Shown here in pieces: positions 44,963-53,605 of a stretch of 64,000 bases of DNA (position 1 is its first letter; the number at the start of each line of letters is the position of its first letter). The translations under genes were made by a program, and so were the position numbers. The DNA is from Svornostia abyssi (lineage in GTDB: Bacteria; Actinomycetota; Thermoleophilia; Solirubrobacterales; Solirubrobacteraceae), in contig CP088295.1 of assembly GCA_024666565.1 (NCBI GenBank), positions 2,790,001-2,854,000 on the forward strand. Direction: 5' to 3'. Under the pieces are notes generated by a model. It searched no databases. It saw nothing but the letters and a program-made list of their open reading frames with translations, and had not been told where the DNA came from.

Positions 44963-45337
44963 ATGAGCTCCTCGGAGGACGCGAAGACCCTCATCGAGAC
45001 GGCCGTGCGCCGGTTCCTCGAGGAGGTGCCGGCGCTCGAGCCCATCAAGATCGTCGCGGTCATCGAGCTGCGCGGCCGCGGCGACGTGCAGACCTACCGG
45101 ATCGAGATGCCCGGCCTGAAGGTCACGAAGGGCGACGACCCGGCGGCTCGGGTCCGGGTGGAGACGCAGCGGGCGTTCTTCAACGTCATGGCCAAGGAGG
45201 CGCACATCGCCGACTGGCGGGAGGCGTTCACCTACGGGCAGGCGAAGGCGACGGGCAACCCGCAGGTGCTCCAGCTCATCGAGCGCGTCGTGGCCAAGCA
45301 GGAAGAGCGCAACCGCACGCGGCGCGCCAGCCACTGA
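44963..45337 (+). CDS. SCP2-like sterol/lipid-carrier domain protein
   Basis: 124 residues from ATG 44963 (TAGGGT eight bases upstream). The pattern VAVIELRGRGDVQTYRIEMP, then DDPAARVRVETQRAFFNVMA and DWREAFTYGQAKATGNPQVL, follows the SCP2 fold (beta strands, then helices ending in a 'G-x-A-x-x-x-G' segment). It probably binds an acyl or sterol ligand and sits just downstream of the acyl-CoA dehydrogenase. Confidence 0.65.
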   Translation: MSSSEDAKTLIETAVRRFLEEVPALEPIKIVAVIELRGRGDVQTYRIEMPGLKVTKGDDPAARVRVETQRAFFNVMAKEAHIADWREAFTYGQAKATGNPQVLQLIERVVAKQEERNRTRRASH

Positions 45338-45346
45338 GCCGCGCGC

Positions 45347-45808
45347 TCAGAGGCCGGGCTTCGTCACCATCGCGACGACGACCGCGATGAGCAGCACCAG
45401 CTGGATGCGGGAGATGAGGACCACACGCGCCCACATCGCCTCGGTTCGCTCCGTCATGCGCCCGCCGTCCTCGTCGATGTAGGTCGCCAGCCGGCCGAGG
45501 GTCGGGCCGAAGAACGCGACGCCGAGCACGAAGCCGATGACCCATACGGTCATGCCGATGCTCACCCAGGCCTGCGAGAACTCCCACGGGCCCTCGATCA
45601 CGCCGAGCACGCCCGTGATGATGAGGATGAGCGACGAGGCGACGAGCGCGACGTTGCCCCACCGGCCCATGTCGACCGCGAACGCCGCCGTGAACTCGGG
45701 GCCGCGGCGCTGCGCCTGAAGCCCGAGGAACTGCCCGAAGATGTCCGAGCCGACCCAGGTGATGGCGGCCAGGACGTGGAGGGTGACCAGCAGCTCGTAG
45801 TAGCTCAT
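45347..45808 (-). CDS. DUF2269-like integral membrane protein
   Basis: 153 residues with four membrane helices: YELLVTLHVLAAITWVGSDI (with the conserved H..W.G pattern), VALVASSLILIITGVLGVI, IGMTVWVIGFVLGVAFFGP and a C-terminal IQLVLLIAVVVAMVT. The His-Val and Trp-Val-Gly features in helix 1 are typical of the DUF2269/CopD-like group. TACGGT six bases before the ATG suggests a leaderless start. Function unknown. Confidence 0.7.
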   Translation of the reverse strand: MSYYELLVTLHVLAAITWVGSDIFGQFLGLQAQRRGPEFTAAFAVDMGRWGNVALVASSLILIITGVLGVIEGPWEFSQAWVSIGMTVWVIGFVLGVAFFGPTLGRLATYIDEDGGRMTERTEAMWARVVLISRIQLVLLIAVVVAMVTKPGL

Positions 45809-45836
45809 TGCGCGACCGTAACGCCCGCCGCCGCCG

Positions 45837-46331
45837 TCAGTGACCGAGCGCGTCGAGCCGCTCGACGGCGAACTCGGTCTCGAACGCCAGCCGCGTCGGC
45901 AGCGCGTCGCGCGCGAACCACGCGGCCTCGGCGAGCTCGGAGTCCTGCAGGAGCAGCTCGCCGCCGGGCCAGTCGCCGAGCAGGACGGTGACGGTGTCCT
46001 TCTTGTGCAGGGCGTCGCTGTAGATGGAGCCGAGCTCGACCCACACCGTGACCTCTGCGCCGACCTCTTCGAGGACCTCGCGCGTGGCCGTCAGCTCGGC
46101 GGGCTCGTCGGCATGCCGACCGCCGCCGGGCAGGCCCCAGACGTCGCGCTCGCCGTACGTGTGCCGGACGAGCAGGACATGGCCGCGTTCGTCGCGCAGC
46201 ACGCACTTCACCCCGTACACCTCGGGGCGCCGCACGTACCAGTACCCGCGAGCGAGGTGGTGGCCGTAGCGGTAGGCCACCCGCAGGACGGGCGTCGGCA
46301 GGGTGGGAAGGGGGACGGGGCCGAGCTTCAT
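45837..46331 (-). CDS. NUDIX hydrolase
   Basis: 164 residues from ATG 46331, which overlaps the Fpg stop (ATGA). The NUDIX box is complete: GGGRHADEPAELTATREVLE followed by EVGAEV. An N-terminal PLPTLPTPVLRVAYRYGHHL extension precedes VYGVKCVLRDERGHVLLVRH. It hydrolyses a nucleoside diphosphate derivative; coupling to a base-excision glycosylase suggests a pool-sanitising or housekeeping role. Confidence 0.9.
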   Translation of the reverse strand: MKLGPVPLPTLPTPVLRVAYRYGHHLARGYWYVRRPEVYGVKCVLRDERGHVLLVRHTYGERDVWGLPGGGRHADEPAELTATREVLEEVGAEVTVWVELGSIYSDALHKKDTVTVLLGDWPGGELLLQDSELAEAAWFARDALPTRLAFETEFAVERLDALGH

Positions 46332-47158
46332 CGCTGCTCCTCCGGGCACCACCACGTCGTGCGGCCGCCGACCTGGGCGCGGACGAGCGGCGCGCCGCAG
46401 CGCGGGCAGTGCCCGTCGCGCCGCCGGTGCTCGATGAGCGTGCCGGTGTGCACACCTCCGAGGCGGATCGCGTCGCGCGTCGTCGCGCGGATCGCGCGGC
46501 GCAGCCGGTTGAGCTCGTCGTCGTCGAGCTCGCCGGCGGGGCGGACGGGGGAGATCTCGGCGCGCCACAGCGCCTCGTCGGCCAGCAGGTTGCCGACCCC
46601 GGCCAGGACGGACTGGTCCATGATGCGCGCCTTCAGCGGGGCGTCGCCGCGGCCCACCCGGGCGCGGAAGTCCGCGGCGGAGATCTCGGCGGCGTCCGGT
46701 CCGAGGTGCGTGAGGTCGGGGTTCAGGACGGCGCGACCGAGGCGGCGCTTGTCGAAGAGCACGAGCCGGCCGCCGTCGGCGAACTCCACGGTGAACCGCG
46801 CCCACGCCGGGTCGCCGGACAGCCGCGGGTCGGGATGCCCGCCGGCCTCTTCGGCCTCGCGCGATTCCGCGGCGCTGAGCGGATCGCCGGCGTGCGCGCC
46901 GTCGATGATGATCCGGCCGGCCATCCCCAGATGGAGGCCCAGGGTCGGGCCCTCGCCCTCGTCGGTCTCGACCCACATCGACTTGCCGATCCGGTTCGCC
47001 GCGGTGAGCGTCCGTCCGGTGAGGGCGTCGGCGAGCTCGCCCGGGGCGTGCGGGCGGCACACGTAGGTGTCGCCGTCGTCGACGACGGCGATCTCGCGTT
47101 GCAGCGCGGCGCGCTCGATCAGCGCGCGTGCGGCTTCGACCTCTGGCAATTCGGGCAC
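46328..47158 (-). CDS. mutM: Formamidopyrimidine-DNA glycosylase family protein
   Basis: GTG 47158 places the catalytic Pro at residue 2 (MPELPEVEAARALIE), which fixes the start; 276 residues. Other landmarks are GKSMWVE (Lys), LHLGMAGRI, DKRRLGRAVL, and AGVGNLLADEALW. It removes oxidised purines from DNA and nicks the strand. The C-terminal zinc finger is CPRCGAPLVRAQ...WWCPEEQR, so the fourth zinc ligand (normally Cys) is Glu. Overlaps the NUDIX gene. Confidence 0.88.
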   Translation of the reverse strand: MPELPEVEAARALIERAALQREIAVVDDGDTYVCRPHAPGELADALTGRTLTAANRIGKSMWVETDEGEGPTLGLHLGMAGRIIIDGAHAGDPLSAAESREAEEAGGHPDPRLSGDPAWARFTVEFADGGRLVLFDKRRLGRAVLNPDLTHLGPDAAEISAADFRARVGRGDAPLKARIMDQSVLAGVGNLLADEALWRAEISPVRPAGELDDDELNRLRRAIRATTRDAIRLGGVHTGTLIEHRRRDGHCPRCGAPLVRAQVGGRTTWWCPEEQR

Positions 47159-47211
47159 GAGTTCACGGTATTCCACGTGGCGACGGACCGGGGACGCGGT
47201 GCTCGCCCTGC

Positions 47212-47255
47212 CTTTCGGTTAGAGCGTGGCTCTAGAGCCACGCTCCAGCCGAAGG
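47212..47255. repeat. 44-bp imperfect palindrome with 24-bp perfect core
   Basis: The core 47222-47245 (GAGCGTGGCTCT/AGAGCCACGCTC) is a perfect inverted repeat with no spacer, and outer TTCGG/CCGAA arms extend the symmetry. It lies between divergent Fpg and DUF4126 genes. It could be a large operator or an RNA cruciform/hairpin in a leader. No sequence repeat of it was noticed elsewhere. Confidence 0.6.
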
Positions 47256-47300
47256 AACTCCTTGCGTGTCCGGTCGGAGCCGCGCTCTAGCATCTGCGCG

Positions 47301-47882
47301 GTGGACGAGCTGACGGCGTACGCCACCGCGCTCGGCGTCTCCGCCGCAGCCGGCCTGAACGCGTGGATCCCGCTCCTGACTCTCGGGATCCTCTCCCGGT
47401 ACACGGGGATCATCGATCTCACAGGCGAGTGGGATCTCCTCGAGCAGACGTGGGTCCTCGTCGTGCTGGCCGGGATGGGGGTCGCGGACTTCGTGGGGGA
47501 CAAGATCCCCGCGGTCGACCACGTCCTGCACGCCGGCGGCATGGTCATCGCCCCCGTCGCCGGTACGGTCGCCGCGCTCGCGGCGTCGGGCGGGGACGGA
47601 TCACCGGTCATCGTCGCGCTGCTCGCGGTCTTCACCGCGGAGTTCGCGCAGGGGGCCCGGGCGGCGTTCCGGCCCGTGTCGACGGTCGGCACGGGTGGGA
47701 CGGCCACGCCCGTGGTGTCCGCCGCGGAGGACACGGGCTCGGTCGCGCTGAGCGTCGTGGCGCTGGCCGCGCCGGTGCTCGCCGCGCTTGCGGTGGTCGG
47801 GGCGATGATCGCGGCCGCGTTCAGCGGCAGGTTCCTCTGGCGCCGCTGGTCCGCGCGGCGGTCGACACGCGGTCCAGCCTGA
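47301..47882 (+). CDS. DUF4126-family membrane protein
   Basis: GTG 47301 gives 193 residues (VDELTAYATALGVSAAAGLN read as M...). The family opening AAAGLNAWIPLLTLGILSRY is clear, followed by several hydrophobic helices (TWVLVVLAGMGVADFVGDKI, VIAPVAGTVAALAASGG, SVVALAAPVLAALAVVGAMI). TAGCAT seven bases before the GTG suggests a leaderless transcript. Function unknown. Confidence 0.8.
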   Translation: MDELTAYATALGVSAAAGLNAWIPLLTLGILSRYTGIIDLTGEWDLLEQTWVLVVLAGMGVADFVGDKIPAVDHVLHAGGMVIAPVAGTVAALAASGGDGSPVIVALLAVFTAEFAQGARAAFRPVSTVGTGGTATPVVSAAEDTGSVALSVVALAAPVLAALAVVGAMIAAAFSGRFLWRRWSARRSTRGPA

Positions 47883-47936
47883 CGGCGCGCGGCTGTTGCG
47901 CCCGGTCGGTGGGCGAACACGCCCGCACGCGGTTCC

Positions 47937-49364
47937 ATGACACCGACCGTGTCGTACCGCTGCACCCTCAGAGGCGAGACCCACACCTTCGCGGACCTGC
48001 GTGAGCTGCTGGCCAAGGCCAACGAGGTGAAGTCCGGCGACGCGCTCGCCGGCATCGCCGCCGACACGGCGACGGAACGGGTCGCGGCGAAACTCGCCCT
48101 CGCCGATGTGCCGCTGCGCGAGATCGCCGACACACCGCTCATCGAGGACGACGTCACGGCGCTCATCGAGGAGACGCACGATCGCGCGACGTTCGACCGT
48201 GAGTTCGCATCGCTGACCGTCGGCGAGCTGCGCGAGCTGGTCCTCAGCCGGGCGTTCGCCGGCCGGTGGTCGGACGAGGGACTCGCGCGGGCGCTGACCC
48301 CCGAGATGGCCGCCGCCGTGGCGAAGCTCATGGGTAACAAGGACCTCGTGGTCGCCGCCGCGCCGCTGCGCACGGTCACCCGCCTGCGGAACACGATGGG
48401 GCAGCCCGGGGTCCTGGCCTGCCGGGTGCAGCCCAACCACCCGTCCGACGCCGTCGAGGGTGTGCTGCTCTCGGCGGTCGACGGACTGCTCTACGGCTGC
48501 GGTGACGCGATGCTCGGCCTGAACCCGGTCGACGACGGCGTGGACAGCGTCGCGTCGGTGCTCGGCGGGCTGCAGGACCTCATCCGCCGCCTCGGCGTCC
48601 CGACGCAGAGCTGCGTGCTCGCCCACATCACCACGCAGCTGGAGGCCATGCGCCGCGGCGCGCCCGTGGACCTGCTCTTCCAGTCGATCGCGGGGACGGA
48701 AGGGGCGAACGCGAGCTTCGGCGTGACGCTCGAGCTGCTGGGCGAAGGGCGCGAGGCCGTGATCGCCCATCACGCCGAGCGCGAGGAGACGTTCATCGGC
48801 GAGCAGGTCATGTACTTCGAGACCGGCCAGGGCAGCGCGCTGTCCGCCGGCGCGCACCACGACGTCGACCAGCTCACGATCGAGGCCCGCGCTCACGGGG
48901 TCGCCCGCGCGTTCGACCCGTTCCTCGTCAACACGGTCGTCGGCTTCATCGGGCCCGAGTACCTCGCCGACGCGCGGCAGATCAACCGCGCCGGCCTGGA
49001 GGACCACTTCATGGGCCGGCTGCTGGGCCTCCCGATGGGCTGTGACGTCTGTTACACCAACCACGCAGACGCCGACCAGAACTCCAACGACGACCTGCTC
49101 ATGCTGCTCGCGATGGCGGGCTGCCAGTACGTCATGGGCATCCCGGGCAGCGACGACGTGATGCTGAACTACCAGTCGACGAGTTACCACGACGTCGCCG
49201 CGGTTCGCGAGCTGCTGGGCCTGCGCCCCGCACCCGAGTTCGAAGCGTGGCTCGCGGAGATGGGGCTGTGGCAGGACGGCAGGCTCACGCGCGGCGACGG
49301 GCCGGTGCTCGACGCCGCCGCGGCGGCCGTCGCGGAGGGTGCCCCGCCGGAGCTGGCGGCGTGA
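47937..49364 (+). CDS. eutB: Ethanolamine ammonia-lyase, large subunit
   Basis: 475 residues (GTG/ATG region MTPTVSYRCTLRGETHTFAD). Signatures are LRTVTRLRNTMGQPGVLACR, RVQPNHPSDAVEGVLLSAVD, GLNPVDDGVDSVASVLGG, FQSIAGTEGANASFGV and MGLPMGCDVCYTNHADADQN-like (LGLPMGCDVCYTNHADADQN). With EutC it forms the adenosylcobalamin enzyme that converts ethanolamine to acetaldehyde and ammonia. No microcompartment genes or permease are seen nearby. The gene overlaps eutC (GTGA). Confidence 0.95.
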   Translation: MTPTVSYRCTLRGETHTFADLRELLAKANEVKSGDALAGIAADTATERVAAKLALADVPLREIADTPLIEDDVTALIEETHDRATFDREFASLTVGELRELVLSRAFAGRWSDEGLARALTPEMAAAVAKLMGNKDLVVAAAPLRTVTRLRNTMGQPGVLACRVQPNHPSDAVEGVLLSAVDGLLYGCGDAMLGLNPVDDGVDSVASVLGGLQDLIRRLGVPTQSCVLAHITTQLEAMRRGAPVDLLFQSIAGTEGANASFGVTLELLGEGREAVIAHHAEREETFIGEQVMYFETGQGSALSAGAHHDVDQLTIEARAHGVARAFDPFLVNTVVGFIGPEYLADARQINRAGLEDHFMGRLLGLPMGCDVCYTNHADADQNSNDDLLMLLAMAGCQYVMGIPGSDDVMLNYQSTSYHDVAAVRELLGLRPAPEFEAWLAEMGLWQDGRLTRGDGPVLDAAAAAVAEGAPPELAA

Positions 49365-50110
49365 CCGACCTCACGACGCGCGAGGACGTGCGCGCGCTGC
49401 TGACCCGCCGCGCGCGGGAGGTGACACCCGCGCGGATCTTCACCGGCGGGCCCGATGGCGGCTACACCACCGCCGACCTGCTGGCGCTGCGCGCCGACCA
49501 CGCCGCGGCGCGGGACGCGGTCCTGGCGAGCCTCGACCTCGCCCATCCCGCGCTCGCCGACATCGCCACGCGCCATGCCGTGTTCGCGGTCGACTCGCAG
49601 GCCGCAACGATCGAGGAGCACCTGCTGCGCCCCGACCTCGGCCGGCGGCTTTCCGAACCGGGGCGCGCGGCGATCACCGCGGCGTGCCCGCCGGCGCCCG
49701 ACGTCCAGATCGTGATCGGCGACGGGCTCTCCGCGGCGGCGGTCCACGCGCAGGTCCCGACCGTGCTGCCGCTCCTCGTCGCCGAGTGTCGGCAGCGGGG
49801 CTGGAGCGTCGCCCGTCCGTTCGCGGTGCGGCACTGTCGCGTGGGGGTGATGAACGACGTGGGGGAGGCGCTCGATCCCGCGGTCGTCGTGCTGCTGATC
49901 GGCGAGCGGCCGGGACTGGCGACGGCCGAGAGCCTGTCGGCCTATCTGGCCTACCGCCCGCGCCCGGGCGACACGGACGCGAACCGCGATCTCATCTCCA
50001 ACATCCACGCCCGCGGCCTGACCACGGAGGAGGCGGTGCGCCGGATCGCCGACCTCATCGCCGAGCAGCGTGCGATGCGCGGCAGCGGTGTCGCGGCGCG
50101 CTCCGCCTAG
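49361..50110 (+). CDS. eutC: Ethanolamine ammonia-lyase, small subunit
   Basis: GTG 49361 gives 249 residues. Recognisable segments are LTRRAREVTPARIFTGGPDG, DHAAARDAVLASLDLAHPAL, DVQIVIGDGLSAAAVHAQVP, HCRVGVMNDVGEALDPAVVV and LISNIHARGLTTEEAVRRIA. It is the cobalamin-binding partner of EutB. Its end overlaps the convergent secreted-protein gene by a few bases. Confidence 0.95.
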   Translation: MTDLTTREDVRALLTRRAREVTPARIFTGGPDGGYTTADLLALRADHAAARDAVLASLDLAHPALADIATRHAVFAVDSQAATIEEHLLRPDLGRRLSEPGRAAITAACPPAPDVQIVIGDGLSAAAVHAQVPTVLPLLVAECRQRGWSVARPFAVRHCRVGVMNDVGEALDPAVVVLLIGERPGLATAESLSAYLAYRPRPGDTDANRDLISNIHARGLTTEEAVRRIADLIAEQRAMRGSGVAARSA

Positions 50111-50856
50111 GGACCCAGCAGCACGGTGGTGTTGCGATACCACCCGGTCCCGGCGATGCCGAGTCCCTGCACGCGGGTCTTGCCGAACAGCTGCGCCAGC
50201 GTGCTGCCCGGCGTGAACGTCGCGGTCGCCGATCCGACGAGCGCCTCGGTCGTCTTGTAGATCGTGTTCGTGGTGCGGATCCGCCCGCGCGGGGACTGGC
50301 CGTACTGCTGATTGATCTGTGGGAACCCGAGCCCGCGGGACAGGAACAGGAGGCTCCCGGCCAGCGCGTAGCCGCCGTCGTGGCCGACCTGTGCGGCGAA
50401 CCGGCGGGTCGCGCCCCGCACCGGAGGCGTGAAGGCGATGTCAGCCACGCCGCCGGGATAGCCGGCCGCGCCCTTGGCGGCCGCGAGCGCCGGGTCGGAG
50501 TCGAGCAGCCACAGCATCCAGAGGTTGAGGTCGCCGAGCGGGAACGGGATGCCGCCGCGCTGCGTGGGCATCACGATCGCGGCCTCGGCGATGCGGTACG
50601 GGCCGGTGGGTTGACCGTCGAGCGTCCCGCCCTCGCACGAGGCGAGTTCGACGAGGCCGAACGCGGGGCGCGGCACCTGGTAGCGCGCCGGCAGGAGTTC
50701 GCGCGCGACCGCGCGGTCCACCGGGGCGAAGATGCCGAAGTTGCGGCACCGGTCGCCGGTGTTGTCGAAGAGCGGCTCGGCGGCCGACGAGGCCGACGGG
50801 CAGGCGAGCGCGACGAGCAGCGCGAAGGTGAACCGGCGGAGGAACGAGGTGGTCAT
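50107..50856 (-). CDS. Secreted hypothetical protein
   Basis: 249 residues with a Sec signal peptide (MTTSFLRRFTFALLVALACP, cut near SSAAEP). The mature protein has FGIFAPVDRAVARELLPARY and later ARYQVPRPAFGLVELASC-type segments reminiscent of acetoacetate-decarboxylase-like or bacterial lipocalin-type beta folds; this is not certain. Two cysteines in CRNFG and ASCEGG may pair. It is divergent from the HerA-like gene across an inverted repeat. Confidence 0.7.
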   Translation of the reverse strand: MTTSFLRRFTFALLVALACPSASSAAEPLFDNTGDRCRNFGIFAPVDRAVARELLPARYQVPRPAFGLVELASCEGGTLDGQPTGPYRIAEAAIVMPTQRGGIPFPLGDLNLWMLWLLDSDPALAAAKGAAGYPGGVADIAFTPPVRGATRRFAAQVGHDGGYALAGSLLFLSRGLGFPQINQQYGQSPRGRIRTTNTIYKTTEALVGSATATFTPGSTLAQLFGKTRVQGLGIAGTGWYRNTTVLLGP

Positions 50857-50881
50857 ACGGACGCGGGACCCTATCCCCGGG

Positions 50882-50907
50882 ATTTCTTGGACGCAAGTCC
50901 AAGAAAT
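50882..50907. promoter_or_regulatory. Perfect 11-bp inverted repeat, probable operator
   Basis: ATTTCTTGGAC GCAA GTCCAAGAAAT lies in the 74-base gap between divergent genes. It sits just upstream of TAGGAT (50918-50923), the presumed -10 element seven bases before the HerA-like ATG, so a bound protein would cover the -35 region. The local AT content stands out from the surroundings. Confidence 0.55.
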
Positions 50908-50930
50908 GGCGGACGCGTAGGATCGCCGCC

Positions 50931-52442
50931 ATGACCGACTTCGCCGGGACGATCGCCGCCGGGTACGCGGTGGACGGACCCACCATCGACCTCGGCCGTG
51001 GCGTCCTCGATGGCGCGGTCCATCCCGACGCCGTGGTCCAGATCCCCCTGGCGATGACCAACCGCCACGGGCTGATCGCGGGCGCCACCGGCACCGGCAA
51101 GACGAAGACGCTCCAGGGGATGGCGGAGCAGCTGAGCACGCACGGCGTGCCGGTGTTCGTCGCCGACATCAAGGGGGACCTGTCGGGCCTCATGCACCCC
51201 GGGGACGGCGCGCCCGAGGGCGTCGCCGCCAAGCGCAGCGCGGAGCTCGGCATCACGTACTCGCCGACCGGCTTTCCGGTGGAGTTCCTCTCGATCGGCG
51301 GGCTCGGCCCGGGCGTGCCCGTCCGCGCGACGGTGTCCGACTTCGGCCCGCAGCTGATCGCGAAGATCCTCGGCGCGAACGAGACGCAGACATCGAGCCT
51401 GGCGCTCGTCTTCCACTACGCCGACCAGAAGGGCCTGGGCCTGCTCGACCTCGGTGACCTGCGCGCGCTGCTGACCTTCCTCGACAGCAAGGACGGGAAG
51501 GCCGAGCTGGAGGGCATCGGCGGCCTGGCGAAGGCGACGGTGGGCGTGCTGCTGCGCGAGCTCGTCGAGCTGGAGACCGGTGGCGGGACGGAGTTCTTCG
51601 GCGAGCCGCAGTTCGACATCGCCGACCTCATGCGCACCGCGCCCGACGGCCGCGGCGTCATCAGCTGCCTGGAGCTCGCCGCCGTGCAGGACAAGCCGCA
51701 GCTCTTCAGCACCGTGCTCATGGGGCTCCTGGCTGAGCTCTTCGAGACGCTCCCGGAGGAGGGCGATCTCGACAAGCCCAAGCTCGCGTTCTTCTTCGAC
51801 GAGGCCCACCTGCTGTTCGCCGACGCGAGCAAGGACTTCGTCGCGGCGGTCACGCAGACCGTGCGCCTCATCCGCTCGAAGGGCGTGGGCGTGTACTTCG
51901 TCACGCAGACGCCGAAGGACGTCCCGGGTGACGTGCTCGGCCAGCTCGGCAACCGGGTGCAGCACGCGCTGCGGGCGTTCACGCCCGACGACGAGAAGGC
52001 GCTGCGCGCGACCGTGAAGACGTTCCCGAAGAGCGAGTTCTACGAGACCGCGGAGCTGCTGACGTCGATGGGCATCGGCGAAGCGGCGATCACCGTGCTC
52101 GACGAGCGCGGCGTCCCGACGCCGCTGGTGCACAGCCGGCTCCCGGCGCCGCGGTCGCGGATGGACCCCGCCGACGACGTCGACGCGGCGGCGAAGGCGT
52201 CACCGCTGTACGCGAAGTACGGCGCACGTACGGACGCGGCGAGCGCGAGGGAACAGTTGACCCAGCGGGTGCAGCAGGCCGCCGAGCCGGCCCCTGCACC
52301 AAAGCCCGCGCGCATCCCGCCGCCGGACTTCAGCAAGCCCGGGCCGGATGCGATCGGCGACTACCTCCGCAGCCGCGAAGGGCAGCGGCTGCAGAGAGAA
52401 GTCGTCCGAGGCGCGTTCGGGGTGCTGCGGAAGATGCTCTGA
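50931..52442 (+). CDS. HerA-like (DUF853) ATPase
   Basis: 503 residues. Walker A is LIAGATGTGKTKTLQG (about residues 46-61), Walker B KLAFFFDEAHLLF, with later VYFVTQTPKDVPGDVLGQLG and RVQHALRAFTPDDEKALRA, the DUF853 family signatures. The C-terminus has a Pro/Ala linker (AEPAPAPKPARIPPP) and a basic tail. The family belongs to the FtsK/HerA DNA-translocase superfamily; the bacterial DUF853 role is not established. It is convergent with the ferredoxin gene. Confidence 0.88.
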   Translation: MTDFAGTIAAGYAVDGPTIDLGRGVLDGAVHPDAVVQIPLAMTNRHGLIAGATGTGKTKTLQGMAEQLSTHGVPVFVADIKGDLSGLMHPGDGAPEGVAAKRSAELGITYSPTGFPVEFLSIGGLGPGVPVRATVSDFGPQLIAKILGANETQTSSLALVFHYADQKGLGLLDLGDLRALLTFLDSKDGKAELEGIGGLAKATVGVLLRELVELETGGGTEFFGEPQFDIADLMRTAPDGRGVISCLELAAVQDKPQLFSTVLMGLLAELFETLPEEGDLDKPKLAFFFDEAHLLFADASKDFVAAVTQTVRLIRSKGVGVYFVTQTPKDVPGDVLGQLGNRVQHALRAFTPDDEKALRATVKTFPKSEFYETAELLTSMGIGEAAITVLDERGVPTPLVHSRLPAPRSRMDPADDVDAAAKASPLYAKYGARTDAASAREQLTQRVQQAAEPAPAPKPARIPPPDFSKPGPDAIGDYLRSREGQRLQREVVRGAFGVLRKML

Positions 52443-52445
52443 GCG

Positions 52446-52682
52446 CTAGAGCGCCGCGCCGTCGTCGTACAGCTTCGTGATCGTCACGTTGCCGGGCGAC
52501 ACGTCGTAACAGAGCTTGCAGAGCACGCACTCGTCGATGTTCTGCTCGACGATGTCCACGCCCGCATCCGTCCCCTTGAAGATGTTCACGGGACAGACCT
52601 CGTCGAGCTTCGCGCCGACGGCGGGGTCGGAGGCCACGGAATCCGCGACCTCGACGCCGATGAAGATGGCGTCCTTCTTCAT
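52446..52682 (-). CDS. 4Fe-4S ferredoxin-like protein (FixX-like)
   Basis: 78 residues with four candidate ligands for one 4Fe-4S cluster: Cys-Pro in DEVCPVNIFKG and CVLCKLC in IDECVLCKLCYDV. The order (CP before CxxCxxC) and PVNIF resemble FixX-type ferredoxins that partner ETF-quinone oxidoreductases. The ATG overlaps the sucD stop (ATGA), so it belongs to the sucCD operon, an unusual partner. Confidence 0.8.
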   Translation of the reverse strand: MKKDAIFIGVEVADSVASDPAVGAKLDEVCPVNIFKGTDAGVDIVEQNIDECVLCKLCYDVSPGNVTITKLYDDGAAL

Positions 52683-53605
52683 GCCGCGCTCCTCTCAGCG
52701 ATCTTGGCCTTGACCAGGTCGGGGATCTCGTCGATCCGCTCCACGACGGGGATGCCGGCCTCCTGGAGGCGGGCGATCTTCTCCGTCGCCGAGTCTTCCT
52801 TGCCCTCGACGATCGTGCCGGCGTGCCCGAAGGACATGCCCTGCATCTCCTCGTCGTCCATGAACTTGCCCGCCATGAAGGCGATGATCGGCAGGCGCGA
52901 GTTGTTCTCCTTCACCCACGCCGACAGCTGGGCCTCCATACGGCCGCCCGGCTCGGTGTAGATGACGATCGCCTCGGTCTGCGGGTCGGCCTCGAAGTAC
53001 GGCATGAGCTCCGCGTACGTCGAGCCGATGATCGCGTCGCCGCCGATCGAGACCGCCGTGGAGACGCCGAGGCCCGCGGCCGTGAGCGTCGAGGAGATCT
53101 CGGTCGTCATGCCGCCCGAGCGGCTCATGACGCCGACGCTGCCCGGCTGGTACGCCTGCTCGGCGTTCTTCGCCGGGCCGCCGATGCCGCCCATCTTCGC
53201 GACGCCGGGGACGATGAGCCCCAGGCAGTTCGGGCCGATGATGCGCGCGCCCTGCTGGTCGGCGTACTCGACCATCGCGGCGACGTCGCGGCGCGGGATG
53301 CGCTCGGTGACGATGACGATGGTCTTGATGCCGGCGGCCAGCGCCTCGAACACGGCGTCACGCGTGCCCGCGGGCGGGACGGTGACGACCGAGCCGTCGG
53401 GGATAGCCCCGCCGTTGTGCTCGATGACCTGCTCGATGGTGTCGAACACCGGCACGCCGTGGACCTCGCGGCCCTTGCGGCCCGGCGTGACGCCGCCGAC
53501 GATCTTCGAGCCGTAGTCCAGGCACTCGCGGGTGAGGTTCACGGCCTCGCGCCCGGTGATGCCCTGGATGATGAACGTGGTGTTCTCGTCGATGAGGATC
53601 GACAT
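52679..53605 (-). CDS. sucD: Succinyl-CoA synthetase, alpha subunit
   Basis: ATG 53605 overlaps the sucC stop; 308 residues. Key segments are TTFIIQGITGREAVNLTREC (CoA-binding Rossmann region), GPNCLGLIVPGVAKMGG, GSVGVMSRSGGMTTEI and the phosphohistidine loop MSFGHAGTIVEGKEDSATEK. It forms the SucCD enzyme of the TCA cycle, making ATP or GTP from succinyl-CoA. Confidence 0.95.
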   Translation of the reverse strand: MSILIDENTTFIIQGITGREAVNLTRECLDYGSKIVGGVTPGRKGREVHGVPVFDTIEQVIEHNGGAIPDGSVVTVPPAGTRDAVFEALAAGIKTIVIVTERIPRRDVAAMVEYADQQGARIIGPNCLGLIVPGVAKMGGIGGPAKNAEQAYQPGSVGVMSRSGGMTTEISSTLTAAGLGVSTAVSIGGDAIIGSTYAELMPYFEADPQTEAIVIYTEPGGRMEAQLSAWVKENNSRLPIIAFMAGKFMDDEEMQGMSFGHAGTIVEGKEDSATEKIARLQEAGIPVVERIDEIPDLVKAKIAERSAA

